A stretch of DNA of 45,091 nucleotides from Acidobacteriota bacterium (GTDB lineage Bacteria; Acidobacteriota; Vicinamibacteria; Vicinamibacterales; 2-12-FULL-66-21): positions 36,965-82,055 of the forward strand of contig QHWT01000066.1 of assembly GCA_003222675.1 (NCBI GenBank), in the 5' to 3' direction. Below, one piece after another: positions 1 through 9,215 of the stretch. The notes below the pieces were generated by a model. It was not told the DNA's origin. It did no database searches and saw nothing but the letters and a program-made list of their open reading frames with translations. Every line of letters begins with the position of its first letter. Position 1 is the first letter of the stretch. The position numbers and the translations under genes were made by a program.

Positions 1-1
1 T

Positions 2-688
2 GAACCCGCACCCGCCGCGTCCCCATATCCGTTCGAGGACGTCTCCTTCACTGAACTGAAGCCGGCGGCAGCGGGCCAGCCCCTACGAATGCAGCGCGGG
101 TTCGGCGTGCCGCCCGGCAGCTACGATATTTACGTGGTCGTCCGCGAAAGGAACGCACCCGCCGGCGCGACGCCGAAGACGTCGGTGCTCAAACAGCCGG
201 TTGACGTGCCCGATTTCACGTCGGAGTTTTCGACGAGCTCGATTATCCTGGCCGAGCGCGTTGACCAACTGCCGACGGCTGTCACGCCCGAGACACAAGC
301 GGAACGTCCGTATGCGTTCGGCCAGACCGAGCTCATTACGTCGCCCGAGAAGAAGTTCAGCAAGTCGCAGGAGCTGATCGTCCTGGTGCAGATTTACAAT
401 CCGACGATCTCACCGGAGAAGAAATTCAACGTCGAAGCAACCTACACCTTTTACACGATCGGTCCGGATGGCGAGAAGCGGTTCAACAGCACGCAGCCGC
501 AGCCGTTCACGAACGACACACTGGGGCCTGGCTTCGATCCATCCGCCGCCGATCGCAGCATCCAGGCAGGACAGGGGATTCCGCTCGCCAGTTTTCCGGC
601 GGGCAATTACCGACTCGAGATCAAGGTTACGGATAAACTGAGCTCGAAGGTCTTGACGCAGAACGTGAATTTCTCGGTGACCCCGTAA
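2..688 (+). CDS. Hypothetical secreted-type protein, 5' end outside window
   Basis: The frame is open from base 2, before the first ATG at 89, so this is the C-terminal 228 or so codons of a longer gene that starts upstream of the window. The visible part is rich in beta-forming, Pro/Thr/Ser-containing segments (for example PPGSYDIYVVVRER and FPAGNYRLEIKVTDKLSSK), which look like stacked beta-sandwich modules of an exported protein. I do not recognise a catalytic motif. Similar segments occur in large acidobacterial proteins of unknown function, some with a GWxTD domain, but that domain is not visible here. The TonB-like gene follows after 16 bases with a good Shine-Dalgarno sequence, so the two are probably co-transcribed. 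Confidence 0.7.
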   Translation, partial: EPAPAASPYPFEDVSFTELKPAAAGQPLRMQRGFGVPPGSYDIYVVVRERNAPAGATPKTSVLKQPVDVPDFTSEFSTSSIILAERVDQLPTAVTPETQAERPYAFGQTELITSPEKKFSKSQELIVLVQIYNPTISPEKKFNVEATYTFYTIGPDGEKRFNSTQPQPFTNDTLGPGFDPSAADRSIQAGQGIPLASFPAGNYRLEIKVTDKLSSKVLTQNVNFSVTP

Positions 689-704
689 TGTTACGGAGGA
701 GTCC

Positions 705-2597
705 ATGCGACGCCTGACGCGGGTCCTGGCGGCGGTCGCGGTGGTCGGCACGGTACACGTGACGACACTGGATGCGTGCGCGCAGCAGGTTCCGCTGTTC
801 ACGGGCGTGCACGCGGCGCGTCTCGGCCTGGGCAGCATTCAGGGCGTTGTCAGCGATGAACGCGGCGGTCCGCTGGCGGGCGCGATGGTTTCCGCGCTCG
901 GCGCCAAGAACGGGATGGCGGTCACCGACGCGCGCGGCCGCTTCCTGATCGACTCACTCCCATCCGGCGTCTACATTGTCCGCGTGCACCTCGCCGGCTT
1001 CGCATCGTCGCGGCGCGATTACGTGCGCGTCGGGACGTCGCCCTCCATGGTCGAGGCGTTCTACCTGCGCCGTGACACTGCGACGGCAGACACGCTGGCC
1101 GAACCGGTTGGCTCGCGCACCATCCTGACGGCCGGCATGGAACTGCCACAACCTGAAGGCACGGCCACCGCCGCCGACGATCATCCGCACGGCGAGACGG
1201 CATGGCGGCTGCGTCATCTGAAGCGCAGTGTGCTGAAGGATTCGGGCGAGGTCGTGTCGATCGCCGATGCGGCCGCTGACGAGGAAGTGCCGCCGCCGCC
1301 ATCGTCGCTGTTTGGCCGCGCGTTCGACGGTGCGGCGAGCATGGCCTCATCGCTGTTCGCGGACCTGCCGTTCTCCGGCGAGGTGAACCTGCTGACCACA
1401 TCCGCCTTCATGCCGGGGCAGATGTTCTCGGGTGATTTTCTGCCGCGCGGTGTCGCCTACGTCTCGCTCGGCGCACCGCTTGCCGGCGGCGAGTGGACGG
1501 CGCGCGCGTCGATGACGCAGTCGGATCTTTCATCCTGGATCGTCGCGGGATCGTTCTCGTCGCACCGCGCCAGCAGTCACAGTTACGGGTTCGGCGTGTC
1601 GTACAGCACGCAGCAGTACCAGAGCACCAGCCCGATGGCGATCGGCGCGGCGACGGATAACACGCGCAATGTCGGCGAGATCTACGGCAGCGATCATTGG
1701 ACGATCGTGCCGGCGCTCGCCCTCGATTACAGCACGCGATACGCGCATTACGACTACCTGCGCGATCGATCGTTGATGAGTCCGCGCGTCGGCTTGACGC
1801 TCACGCCGTTCGCCAACACGCATCTCACCGCATCGGTCGCGCAGCACATGCTCGCGCCCGGTGCCGAAGAATTCCTGGCGCCGGCCAGCGTCGGCCCGTG
1901 GCTTCCGCCGGAGCGCACGTTTGCGCCGCTCGACGGCCGGGACTTCCGCGTCGAGCGCGCGCGAATGCTCGATATCGGCGTCGAGCACGAGTTCGACGCC
2001 GACCTGGTGCTCGGCGTGCGGCGGTTCCAGCAGAGCGTCGACGATCAGCTCGTCACATTGTTCGGATTGCCGGTCGCCGGCGGGCCCAAGTCGCCGGGCC
2101 ACTACTACGTGGCCAACGCCGGCAGCCTCGATGCAGAGGGCTGGGCCGTCCGGTTCAGCAGCGCGCCCTCGCAGCGGGTGCGCGGTTCGGTCGAGTACAG
2201 CATCACGCGGGCGCACTGGGTGTCGCGCGGCGACATGGCCGCGATTGCCGTGTGGGCGCCGGAAGCCATCCGGCCGCAGACCGAAGACGTGCACGGCGTC
2301 ACAACCTCGCTCGAGACTGAAATCCCCGAGACCGCCACGCGGCTGTTCTTCCTCTACAAGGTGAATACCTCCCTCGCGCACAGCACCGACCCGACCCGCT
2401 CCACCACGGATTCGCGGTTCGGACTGCAGGTGAACCAGGCGCTTCCGTTCATGCCGTTTGGCAGCACTCGGTGGGAGGTCCTCGTCGGCGTCCGGAACCT
2501 GTTCCGCGATCCCGCGGAGGCCGGATCGATCTACGACGAGCTGCTTGTCGTCCGTCCGCCCAAGCGGGTCGTCGGCGGCGTGCTCGTGAAGTTCTGA
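705..2597 (+). CDS. Outer-membrane TonB-receptor-like protein with carboxypeptidase-regulatory domain
   Basis: The 630-residue product starts with a signal peptide (MRRLTRVLAAVAVVGTVHV, cleavage probably near ACAQQ). A CarboxypepD_reg-like beta-sandwich follows at about residues 45-122 (IQGVVSDERGGPLAGAMVSA through GVYIVRVHLAGF). The rest is rich in alternating aromatic and polar strands expected of a beta-barrel, and the chain ends in a terminal Phe (VVGGVLVKF), the usual outer-membrane protein sorting signal. Typical SusC/CarbopepD TonB receptors are 900-1100 residues with a plug domain. I see no clear plug or TonB box, so this is a short relative whose transport role is uncertain. The start is supported by GGAGGA seven bases upstream. 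The ligand cannot be predicted. Confidence 0.75.
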   Translation: MRRLTRVLAAVAVVGTVHVTTLDACAQQVPLFTGVHAARLGLGSIQGVVSDERGGPLAGAMVSALGAKNGMAVTDARGRFLIDSLPSGVYIVRVHLAGFASSRRDYVRVGTSPSMVEAFYLRRDTATADTLAEPVGSRTILTAGMELPQPEGTATAADDHPHGETAWRLRHLKRSVLKDSGEVVSIADAAADEEVPPPPSSLFGRAFDGAASMASSLFADLPFSGEVNLLTTSAFMPGQMFSGDFLPRGVAYVSLGAPLAGGEWTARASMTQSDLSSWIVAGSFSSHRASSHSYGFGVSYSTQQYQSTSPMAIGAATDNTRNVGEIYGSDHWTIVPALALDYSTRYAHYDYLRDRSLMSPRVGLTLTPFANTHLTASVAQHMLAPGAEEFLAPASVGPWLPPERTFAPLDGRDFRVERARMLDIGVEHEFDADLVLGVRRFQQSVDDQLVTLFGLPVAGGPKSPGHYYVANAGSLDAEGWAVRFSSAPSQRVRGSVEYSITRAHWVSRGDMAAIAVWAPEAIRPQTEDVHGVTTSLETEIPETATRLFFLYKVNTSLAHSTDPTRSTTDSRFGLQVNQALPFMPFGSTRWEVLVGVRNLFRDPAEAGSIYDELLVVRPPKRVVGGVLVKF

Positions 2598-2773
2598 CAC
2601 TCTCTTCAGACACTCCAACTTTTTGAATCGATCGTTCGGGGGCTTGGAAGCAGCGCTCTTGTGCGCTCGTCGCGCATGCGCTAAATGGCTGGAAAACGGC
2701 GGGTTGCTGGATAGCGTGGGCGAGCGGCGCGGGGTATAAGCTTTGCTACGTCAGCCGGATACAACCGGTACTC

Positions 2774-5650
2774 ATGATCCGACCTTCTAACAGCCGCACA
2801 CGGGTCCCCTGGATGGCACAAGCGGCCATCGTCGTGGCCCTGCTCGGCCTGGCGGTTGCGAATATCGCGCAGCGCGCGTCGTGGTCGGAGGTCGAAGACG
2901 GCGTGCTGTGGCGCTCGGCCGGTGGCGACGTGGTTGCGCAGGAAATCGCCGTGGGGAGCGCAGCCGCGAAGGCGGGTGTGCGGCCGGGCGACGTGTTGCT
3001 CGCGATTGACGGGCAGGCGGTTGGGGGCGTCGAAGACGTCGTTGCGACGAATCATGCCAGCCAGGAGGGACGAACCGTCGAGTACACCGTGCTGCGGATG
3101 AAGACGCAGCAGCAGCTGGCGCTTGCAGTGCAGCCTATTCCCTCCAGCCCGAGGGCGCTGTATTACATGCTCGCGACCGTGGGGATGTTCTCGCTGCTCG
3201 TCGGCGCGTCTGTCCGTTTACGCCGTCCCGATCATCAGGCCACGCTGCACTTCTTCTGGCTGACGATTGCCTTCTTCGGCGTGCTCGCGTTCTCGTTTAC
3301 GGGCAGGCTGAATCCGCTGGACTGGACGTTCTACTGGGGCGACCTCACGGCGCAGCTGCTGTTGCCGCCGTTGTTCCTGCACTTCGCCCTGGTATTTCCC
3401 GATCGGCCCGACGCGTGGGTCCGGAGCGATGCCGGCCGCACGCTGGTGCCGGCGATGTATCTCCCGGCGCTCCTGTTCGGCGGCGCCTCGGTGGCGGCCG
3501 TGGTCAATGGCGGCCAGCACGGCGACGTGCTGACGCGCGTGCTGTCGCTCCTCGATCGCGCGCAGCTGGTGTATCTCGCAATCAGCCTGATCGCCGGCCT
3601 CGCAATCATGGTGCGGGCGCTCCGCCGCGTGCGTTCGGTGACCGCGCGCCGTCAGCTCCGATGGATCGTGTGGGGAACGGCGCTCGGATCCGTGCCCTTC
3701 GTTGCGGGCTATGCGCTCCCGTTCAGTCTCGGGCTGCAGCCGCTTCGCGGGTTCGAGTTCAGCGCGTTGCTGCTCGGCCTCATTCCGCTGGCGTTCGCGT
3801 CCGCAATCGTGCGCTACCGGCTGATGGACGTCGAAGTCATCATCAAGCGCGGTCTCGTCTACGCTGCGGCGCTCGCCGCGATTGCCGCGATTTACGCGGT
3901 GCTCCTGAACATCGCCGGGGCAATCTTCTTCAAGGACGCGGATCAGCGCAACCCGGTGATTGCGATGCTCGCGACGCTCGTCGTGGTGCTGCTCTCGCGG
4001 CCGGTTAAGAACGCGATCCAGACCGGCCTCGATCGCGTGTACTACCGCGATCGGTACGATTACCGGCGGGCGCTCGTCGGGTTCGCGCGCGATTTGAACA
4101 GCGATCTCGATCTGCTGCGATTGAGCGAGCGGCTCGTGCACCGCGTCACCGAAACGCTGGTCGTGGATCGGATGGCGCTCATGCTGGCGCCGGTATCGAT
4201 GTCGCCCGAAGACGGCGACTTCGTCACGATCTCGCACTCGGGTTTCACGGAGCAGCCGCCGCGGCTGTCGCGCGGCTCCGAAGTCGGCACGCGCCTCATT
4301 GCCGGGCATACCCTCGCGTTGGACGACAACCTCGCGCTTCGCCGCGTCGATGCGCGCGAAGTCGATTTCTGGCGTGAGGCCGGGATCCATTACTTCGTGC
4401 CGTGCGTCTCGAAGGAAGGCGCGATCGCCGTCATGGCGCTCGGACGCAAGGCAAGTGCCGAGCCCCTGAGCAGTGAGGATATGGCCCTCCTCTCGGCGGT
4501 GGCGGCGCAGGCGGCGACCGCGCTCGAGAACGGCCGCCTCTATCGCCAGCTGCGAACGAAGGCGGACGAGGTCGAACGCATGCGGCAGTTCAGCGAGAAC
4601 ATCGTCGAATCACTGAACGACGGCCTCGCGGTGCTCGATCGCAACGGGCGGGTCGTCCGCTGGAACCGGCGTCTCGAAGAGCTGTATGGGATACGCCATG
4701 AGGAGGCGGTAGGACGCCTGCTGGACGACCTCTTCGATGCGGCGGTCGTCGGGATGATTCGTTCGACGTCAGAAGACGCGCCCGAGGGAGTCGCGTACTA
4801 TCGCGTGCCGCTCACGACGAGGCACGAGCCGGCGCGGCGCCTGCTCGTGAACATCGCGGCGACGCCGCTGCGCGACGCGAACGGCAAGATCGCGGGCACG
4901 ATCGTGATTGCCGAGGACATTTCGAGCCGCGTGCAGCTCGAGGAGCAGCTGCAGATCTCCGAGAAGATGGCGTCGATCGGCCTGCTCGCGGCGGGCGTGG
5001 CGCACGAGGTGAACACGCCGCTCACAGGCATCTCGAGCTTTACGCAGATGCTGCTCGAAGGGGCCGCGGAGGACGATCCGAAGACAAAGGTGCTGGAGAA
5101 GATCGAGCGGCAGACGTTCCGCGCGGCCAAGATCGTCAACGGACTGTTGAACCTGGCGCGCCCGGCACAAGTCGACAGCGGACCGTGCGACATCAACGCT
5201 GTCATCAACGACGTGCTGGCACTGCTCGAGCACCAGTTCCGCACCGGCCGTATCCAGCTGCGCAAGGAGTTCGCGCCGGTTGCGCCGCGTGTGCAGGGTA
5301 TCGAGTACAAGCTCCAGCAGGTGTTCCTGAACCTGCTGTTGAACGCGCGCGACGCGATGCCCAAAGGGGGCTGGCTGACGATCGTCACGCGCATGGATGT
5401 CGAGGCCGCGGTTGTGGAGGTCGCCGACACGGGCTCGGGCATTCCATCGGAGCAGCTGTCGCGGATCTACGATCCGTTCTTCACGACCAAGGCGATCGGC
5501 AAGGGCACAGGGCTCGGCCTGTCGATCACGTACGGGATCGTGCAGGAGCACGGCGGGACGATCACGTGTGAGAGCGACATCGGGCACGGGACGCGCTTCA
5601 CGTTGCGGTTCCCCTTGGCAGTGCCGGCCGCCAAGGTGCATCAGGCCTGA
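2774..5650 (+). CDS. Membrane sensor histidine kinase: PDZ, multi-TM, GAF, PAS, HisKA, HATPase
   Basis: This 958-residue protein begins with a membrane anchor (about 15-33), then a PDZ-like domain (about 45-115, with AKAGVRPGDVLLAIDG). A block of about seven to eight hydrophobic segments spans roughly 128-385. The cytoplasmic part has a GAF domain (about 430-590), a PAS domain (about 605-720), a dimerisation/phosphoacceptor domain with His744 in GVAHEVNTPL, and an HATPase_c domain (about 840-950) with an N box (FLNLLLNARDAMP), G1 (DTGSGIP), an F box (PFFTTK) and G2 (GKGTGLGLS). It should autophosphorylate on His744 and pass phosphate to the NtrC-type regulator 121 bases downstream. A PDZ fold ahead of the membrane domain suggests sensing of peptides or protein C-termini in the periplasm, which is inference. 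It carries no fused receiver. Confidence 0.9.
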   Translation: MIRPSNSRTRVPWMAQAAIVVALLGLAVANIAQRASWSEVEDGVLWRSAGGDVVAQEIAVGSAAAKAGVRPGDVLLAIDGQAVGGVEDVVATNHASQEGRTVEYTVLRMKTQQQLALAVQPIPSSPRALYYMLATVGMFSLLVGASVRLRRPDHQATLHFFWLTIAFFGVLAFSFTGRLNPLDWTFYWGDLTAQLLLPPLFLHFALVFPDRPDAWVRSDAGRTLVPAMYLPALLFGGASVAAVVNGGQHGDVLTRVLSLLDRAQLVYLAISLIAGLAIMVRALRRVRSVTARRQLRWIVWGTALGSVPFVAGYALPFSLGLQPLRGFEFSALLLGLIPLAFASAIVRYRLMDVEVIIKRGLVYAAALAAIAAIYAVLLNIAGAIFFKDADQRNPVIAMLATLVVVLLSRPVKNAIQTGLDRVYYRDRYDYRRALVGFARDLNSDLDLLRLSERLVHRVTETLVVDRMALMLAPVSMSPEDGDFVTISHSGFTEQPPRLSRGSEVGTRLIAGHTLALDDNLALRRVDAREVDFWREAGIHYFVPCVSKEGAIAVMALGRKASAEPLSSEDMALLSAVAAQAATALENGRLYRQLRTKADEVERMRQFSENIVESLNDGLAVLDRNGRVVRWNRRLEELYGIRHEEAVGRLLDDLFDAAVVGMIRSTSEDAPEGVAYYRVPLTTRHEPARRLLVNIAATPLRDANGKIAGTIVIAEDISSRVQLEEQLQISEKMASIGLLAAGVAHEVNTPLTGISSFTQMLLEGAAEDDPKTKVLEKIERQTFRAAKIVNGLLNLARPAQVDSGPCDINAVINDVLALLEHQFRTGRIQLRKEFAPVAPRVQGIEYKLQQVFLNLLLNARDAMPKGGWLTIVTRMDVEAAVVEVADTGSGIPSEQLSRIYDPFFTTKAIGKGTGLGLSITYGIVQEHGGTITCESDIGHGTRFTLRFPLAVPAAKVHQA

Positions 5651-5682
5651 CACCGTGGGCCGGGGCGTTGGCGGCGGCATCC

Positions 5683-5746
5683 GGCGGGTCTAAGGATCCG
5701 CCCCTACAATTCGGCGGCCGACGCGGGTCTGAAGACCCGCCCTACA
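5683..5746. repeat. Two copies of a GCGGGTC/GACCCGC palindromic element
   Basis: Copy A is GGCGGGTC-TAAG-GATCCGCC (5683-5702), with one G-T wobble in the stem. Copy B is GCGGGTC-TGAA-GACCCGC (5723-5740). Both are followed directly by CCTACA, which shows they belong to one family in the same orientation. They sit between the histidine kinase and its response regulator. A third member in reverse orientation (preceded by TGTAGG) lies inside mtaB at 24360-24388. The stems could fold in the kinase-regulator transcript, but there is no T-run, so a terminator role is unlikely. Confidence 0.75.
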
Positions 5747-5771
5747 TTCCGGACTCTCCGGCGCGAGGGTT

Positions 5772-7238
5772 ATGAACAATTCCATTCTGGTCATCGACGA
5801 CGAGGAGATCATGCGCGAGATCCTCGAGGCGTTGCTGACGCGCGAGGGTTATCAGGTCCGGCTCGCATCGACCGCCTCGGAGGGACTCGACCTCGCTCGC
5901 GCGATGCCATTCGATGCCGCCATCGTCGACGTCATGCTGCCCGGCATGGACGGCATCGCCGCGCTCGACGAACTGAAGAAGATCGACGACGATCTGCCGG
6001 TTCTGATGATCACGGCGTTCGCGTCGGTGGAGAACGCGATTGCCGCGATGAAGCGCGGCGCCTACGACTACATCACCAAGCCGTTCAAGAACGACGAGGT
6101 GCTCGTCGTGCTCAGGAACGCGCTGGCGCAGCGGCGGCTCGTCGCCGAGAACAAGGCGCTTCGGCAGAACCTGCAGGCGCACGCCAACCATTTCGGCGAG
6201 ATCATCGGCCGCAGCTCGAAAATACGGCAGGTCTTCGACCTCATCATCCAGGCCGCGCCGAGCCGGACGACGATCCTGATCAATGGCGAAAGCGGCACCG
6301 GCAAGGAGCTCGTCGCGCGCGCGCTCCACCAGAACTCCTCGCGCGCCGACCGCGCATTCATCACCGTCAATTCCGGCAATCTTCCCCCGGACCTCCTCGA
6401 ATCGAACCTGTTCGGGCACGTCAAGGGAGCGTTCACAGGCGCCGTGTACCCGAAGAAGGGACTGTTCGAGCTTGCCGACAAGGGGACGATTTTCTTCGAC
6501 GAGATCGGCAATATCCCGGTCGAAACGCAGGCGAAGCTGCTGCGCGTGATCCAGGAACGCGAATTCATGCGTCTCGGCGGCGTCGAGACAATCAAGGTGG
6601 ACGTCAGGATCGTCGCGGCCACCAACGTTGATTTGCGCGGGATGGTGGACCAGGGGAAGTTCCGCGAGGATCTGTACTATCGCCTGCACGTCATTGCCGT
6701 GCAGTTGCCGGCGCTCCGCGAGCGTAAGGACGACATCCCGCTTCTCGTGCAGCACTTTCTCGACAAGTACGGCCAGGAGAACACCAAGCCTGGACTCGAG
6801 CTCTCGCCCGAAGCGCTCGACATGCTCTTCGAATACGACTGGCCGGGCAACGTCCGCGAGCTGGAGAACGTCATCGAGCGCGCGGTGGTGCTCTCCACGA
6901 ACTCGCGCATCGATGTGGATCTGGTGCCGGACCACGTCCGCAGCAGCAAGCGGTTCCAGATGCCGCAGTTCGTTGTGCCCCCCGAGGGCATCTCTTTTCG
7001 CGACGTCATCACCGATTTCGAGAAGCGCTTGATCGAATCCACGCTGGAAGCGGCGGGCGGCGTGCAGAAACGCGCCGCCGAGCTCCTTCACATCAAGCCG
7101 ACGACGCTGAAAGAGATGATCAAGCGGCACGATATCCGTCCACGTCGCAAGAAGGCGCCCAACGGCACGGCGGCTTCCCGGCCCAGCACGCCGGATATCG
7201 AAGACGACGAAGAAGTCGTCGGCGCGGATCGGGACTAG
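5772..7238 (+). CDS. NtrC-family sigma54-dependent response regulator
   Basis: The 488-residue protein has a receiver domain (1-120) with the phosphoacceptor Asp53 in [13 protein letters not shown] and conserved DD at 9-10. An AAA+ sigma54 activation domain follows (about 150-370), with Walker A GESGTGKE at 172-179, the sigma54-contacting GAFTGA loop at 219-224, Walker B FFDEIG, and the R-finger region FREDLYYRL. The Fis-type helix-turn-helix is near the C-terminus ([20 protein letters not shown]). It should activate sigma54 promoters once phosphorylated, most likely by the histidine kinase just upstream. The C-terminal tail after the HTH is charged and probably disordered. Target promoters were not identified in the window. 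Confidence 0.93.
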   Translation: MNNSILVIDDEEIMREILEALLTREGYQVRLASTASEGLDLARAMPFDAAIVDVMLPGMDGIAALDELKKIDDDLPVLMITAFASVENAIAAMKRGAYDYITKPFKNDEVLVVLRNALAQRRLVAENKALRQNLQAHANHFGEIIGRSSKIRQVFDLIIQAAPSRTTILINGESGTGKELVARALHQNSSRADRAFITVNSGNLPPDLLESNLFGHVKGAFTGAVYPKKGLFELADKGTIFFDEIGNIPVETQAKLLRVIQEREFMRLGGVETIKVDVRIVAATNVDLRGMVDQGKFREDLYYRLHVIAVQLPALRERKDDIPLLVQHFLDKYGQENTKPGLELSPEALDMLFEYDWPGNVRELENVIERAVVLSTNSRIDVDLVPDHVRSSKRFQMPQFVVPPEGISFRDVITDFEKRLIESTLEAAGGVQKRAAELLHIKPTTLKEMIKRHDIRPRRKKAPNGTAASRPSTPDIEDDEEVVGADRD

Positions 7239-7248
7239 GGCGGCTGTC

Positions 7249-7935
7249 ATGCGGCTGCTGGTCCTCGGGCCCACTGGCGTCGTCGGTGCCGAGGTCGTGC
7301 GCGAGGCGCTGCACGACGCGCGGTTCACCACGGTCATGGCGATCAGCCGGCGGCCGCTCGCCGTCACGCATCCCCGGCTCGAGACTCTTCTCCACGCCGA
7401 CTTCCGCGATTTCACCGATCTGCGATCCCGCTTCTCCGGAGTCGACGCCGCGATCTGCGCGCTCGGCATGGCGTGGCCTCAGGCTGACAGCGAGGCGCAG
7501 TATCGCGCCGTCACGAACGACTACGTGATGGCTCTGGCACGGACGCTCAACGCCGCGAACCCCGAAGTGAGGTTCTGCTTCGTCAGCGGGCATGGGGCAT
7601 CGGCAACCAGCAGGCAGACCTGGGCGCGTATCAAAGCGGAAACGGAGGACGCGCTTCGCGACACGTTCGGTTCGCGGCTGGTGGTGTTCCGTCCCGGCTA
7701 CATCTATCCGGTCCACGGGCGCGAGACCGGCTACTGGGGCGACACGGTGATGCGTCCCTTCATGCCGTTCCGACGCCTGCTTGGCCGCTACATCACCGAC
7801 AGCGTGACGGTTGCGCGCGCGCTGTTGTACGCAGCGCTTGGTGCGGCGGTCGCGAGTCCTGCCGGAAACCCCCAGATTGAAGCGGCGTCAGCGACTTACG
7901 CAGTGCCGCGGACGCACGAAGTGTCTTCCGCCTGA
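7249..7935 (+). CDS. NAD(P)-binding atypical SDR / NAD-dependent epimerase-like protein
   Basis: The 228-residue protein opens with a Rossmann nucleotide-binding motif (LLVLGPTGVVGAEV, a GxxGxxG variant). It continues with a typical atypical-SDR pattern (CALGMAWPQAD, FVSGHGAS, VVFRPGYIYP). It lacks the classical YxxxK dyad, as is common in atypical SDRs that bind NAD(P) for redox sensing or sugar and quinone chemistry. It starts 10 bases after the response regulator and may be in its transcript. Its 3' end overlaps the convergent glycosyltransferase by 40 bases, so the two mRNAs are antisense at their tails. The substrate is unknown. Confidence 0.8.
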   Translation: MRLLVLGPTGVVGAEVVREALHDARFTTVMAISRRPLAVTHPRLETLLHADFRDFTDLRSRFSGVDAAICALGMAWPQADSEAQYRAVTNDYVMALARTLNAANPEVRFCFVSGHGASATSRQTWARIKAETEDALRDTFGSRLVVFRPGYIYPVHGRETGYWGDTVMRPFMPFRRLLGRYITDSVTVARALLYAALGAAVASPAGNPQIEAASATYAVPRTHEVSSA

Positions 7936-9215
7936 AGCGGCCAGACGATTCTCCGCGCAAACATGCGCTCGTATTTGGACAGGATGACATCCCACCGGTA
8001 GTTCTTCCGAATGTACGCGCGGCCATTCCGGCCCATCGCGGCGCGCAGCCGATGATCCGCCATCAGCAGCTTCAGCGCCTCGACGAACTCGTCGCGGTCG
8101 GCGTAGTAGAGGCCGGCGTTGCTCTTCTGGCAGTGATCGACGAGTACTTCGCTGCGCGCGTTGGCGAGGATCGGCGTGCCGACGGCAAACGATTCCAGCG
8201 CGAGCAGCGATAAGCTTTCGTAGGGCGACGGGACGACCACGACTGTCGCCGCCTCGAGCGCCTGCAGGCGCTCCTGATCCGAGAGCCGCCCCGCGAACCG
8301 GATGAACGGCTCCTCCGGGAGCGGCATCAGCTTCACGCCCATCAGCACCAGCGCGGCGTCCCCCCCTTCCTGCACGTAGGTGCTGAAATACTCAATGAGC
8401 TCCTCGCATCCCTTGCCGGGATCGATGCGGCCGCCGTACAACGCGATTGAGCCGTGCAGGCGATGCCGGCGTCTGAAGATGACGCCACGTCCTGCGAGGT
8501 GAGGCCGCCAACTCGGCGGCCGATCCTCATCCCGGACAGGTTCACCATCAGACTCTTCGCGGTCCTCGCCGTCATCTGCCTTGTCGCGCTGGTAGCCCTG
8601 CGCCTGCCACAGATCGACGCCGCACCCGACGATCTCTTCCTCAACGGCCCTGATTGAAAAATGCGTCGTCAGGAACCTTCGCTCGGCTTCCGTGTTGTAC
8701 GCGATGCCGGCCGGCGTGCTGAACAGCTCGCGATAGATCTCGAGGTGGATCGCCGGTTCGTCGTGCGCCGTAGGGACGAGGATGCTCTTGTGCGGCGCGA
8801 CCCTCATGCCGATGAGCGTGGGCGCATAGAGGTAGGTGAAGAAGATCAGGATGTCGTATTGATGATGATTGCGTTCGAGATGCTCGAGCAGCGCGGGGCA
8901 CCAGGGGCCCTGCTGCCGCACCCACTCGAGCTCGTCGTCACGCGCATGCCGCGAGGTGAAGATCCACTCCGAGTACCGGTTGAAGGCCTGGATGTCGCGC
9001 GCCTTCGCGTTCGCAAACCGGCGGACGGTGACGCCGCGGATGCGGTCCGTGCCCTCCGCGTATTCGTTCTTCCACGTCACATAATCGCGCGCACAGGTCG
9101 TCAACACGTCCACCTGGTGCTTTGGTGCGAGACGCTCCGCGATCAGGCGGCAGTGATACTCGGACCCGCCGAGGATCTCGGTGCCGTAGCGTTGAACGAT
9201 AAAGGCGATCTTCAA
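7896..9215 (-). CDS. GT4-family glycosyltransferase (copy A')
   Basis: The 439-residue protein has a GT-B fold pattern. The N-terminal Rossmann domain starts MKIAFIVQRYGTEILGGSEY, and the C-terminal donor-binding domain carries ALYGGRIDPGKGCEEL and the GT4 EX7E-type region PSPYESLSLLALESFAVGTP. It is a clear paralogue of the gene at 11613-12947, as shown by the shared VQRYG, LTTCA and NAGLYY segments. The linker (about residues 205-250) is unusually acidic and arginine-rich. The start codon is TTG at 9213-9215, overlapping the upstream stop in the string TTGA, so translation is probably coupled. It ends a polysaccharide operon. Donor and acceptor sugars cannot be read from sequence. Confidence 0.87.
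   Translation of the reverse strand: MKIAFIVQRYGTEILGGSEYHCRLIAERLAPKHQVDVLTTCARDYVTWKNEYAEGTDRIRGVTVRRFANAKARDIQAFNRYSEWIFTSRHARDDELEWVRQQGPWCPALLEHLERNHHQYDILIFFTYLYAPTLIGMRVAPHKSILVPTAHDEPAIHLEIYRELFSTPAGIAYNTEAERRFLTTHFSIRAVEEEIVGCGVDLWQAQGYQRDKADDGEDREESDGEPVRDEDRPPSWRPHLAGRGVIFRRRHRLHGSIALYGGRIDPGKGCEELIEYFSTYVQEGGDAALVLMGVKLMPLPEEPFIRFAGRLSDQERLQALEAATVVVVPSPYESLSLLALESFAVGTPILANARSEVLVDHCQKSNAGLYYADRDEFVEALKLLMADHRLRAAMGRNGRAYIRKNYRWDVILSKYERMFARRIVWPLQAEDTSCVRGTA

Noticed and set aside
2598-2773. Sigma54 promoter upstream of the histidine kinase
   Set aside because: I looked for GG-N10-GC spacing near TGGAAAACGGCGGGTTGC, and the distance is wrong (13 instead of 10).
5742-7469. 575-codon minus-strand open frame
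   Set aside because: It is the exact antisense of the NtrC-type regulator and shows no homology-like motifs. Long antisense frames are common in this GC-rich DNA.
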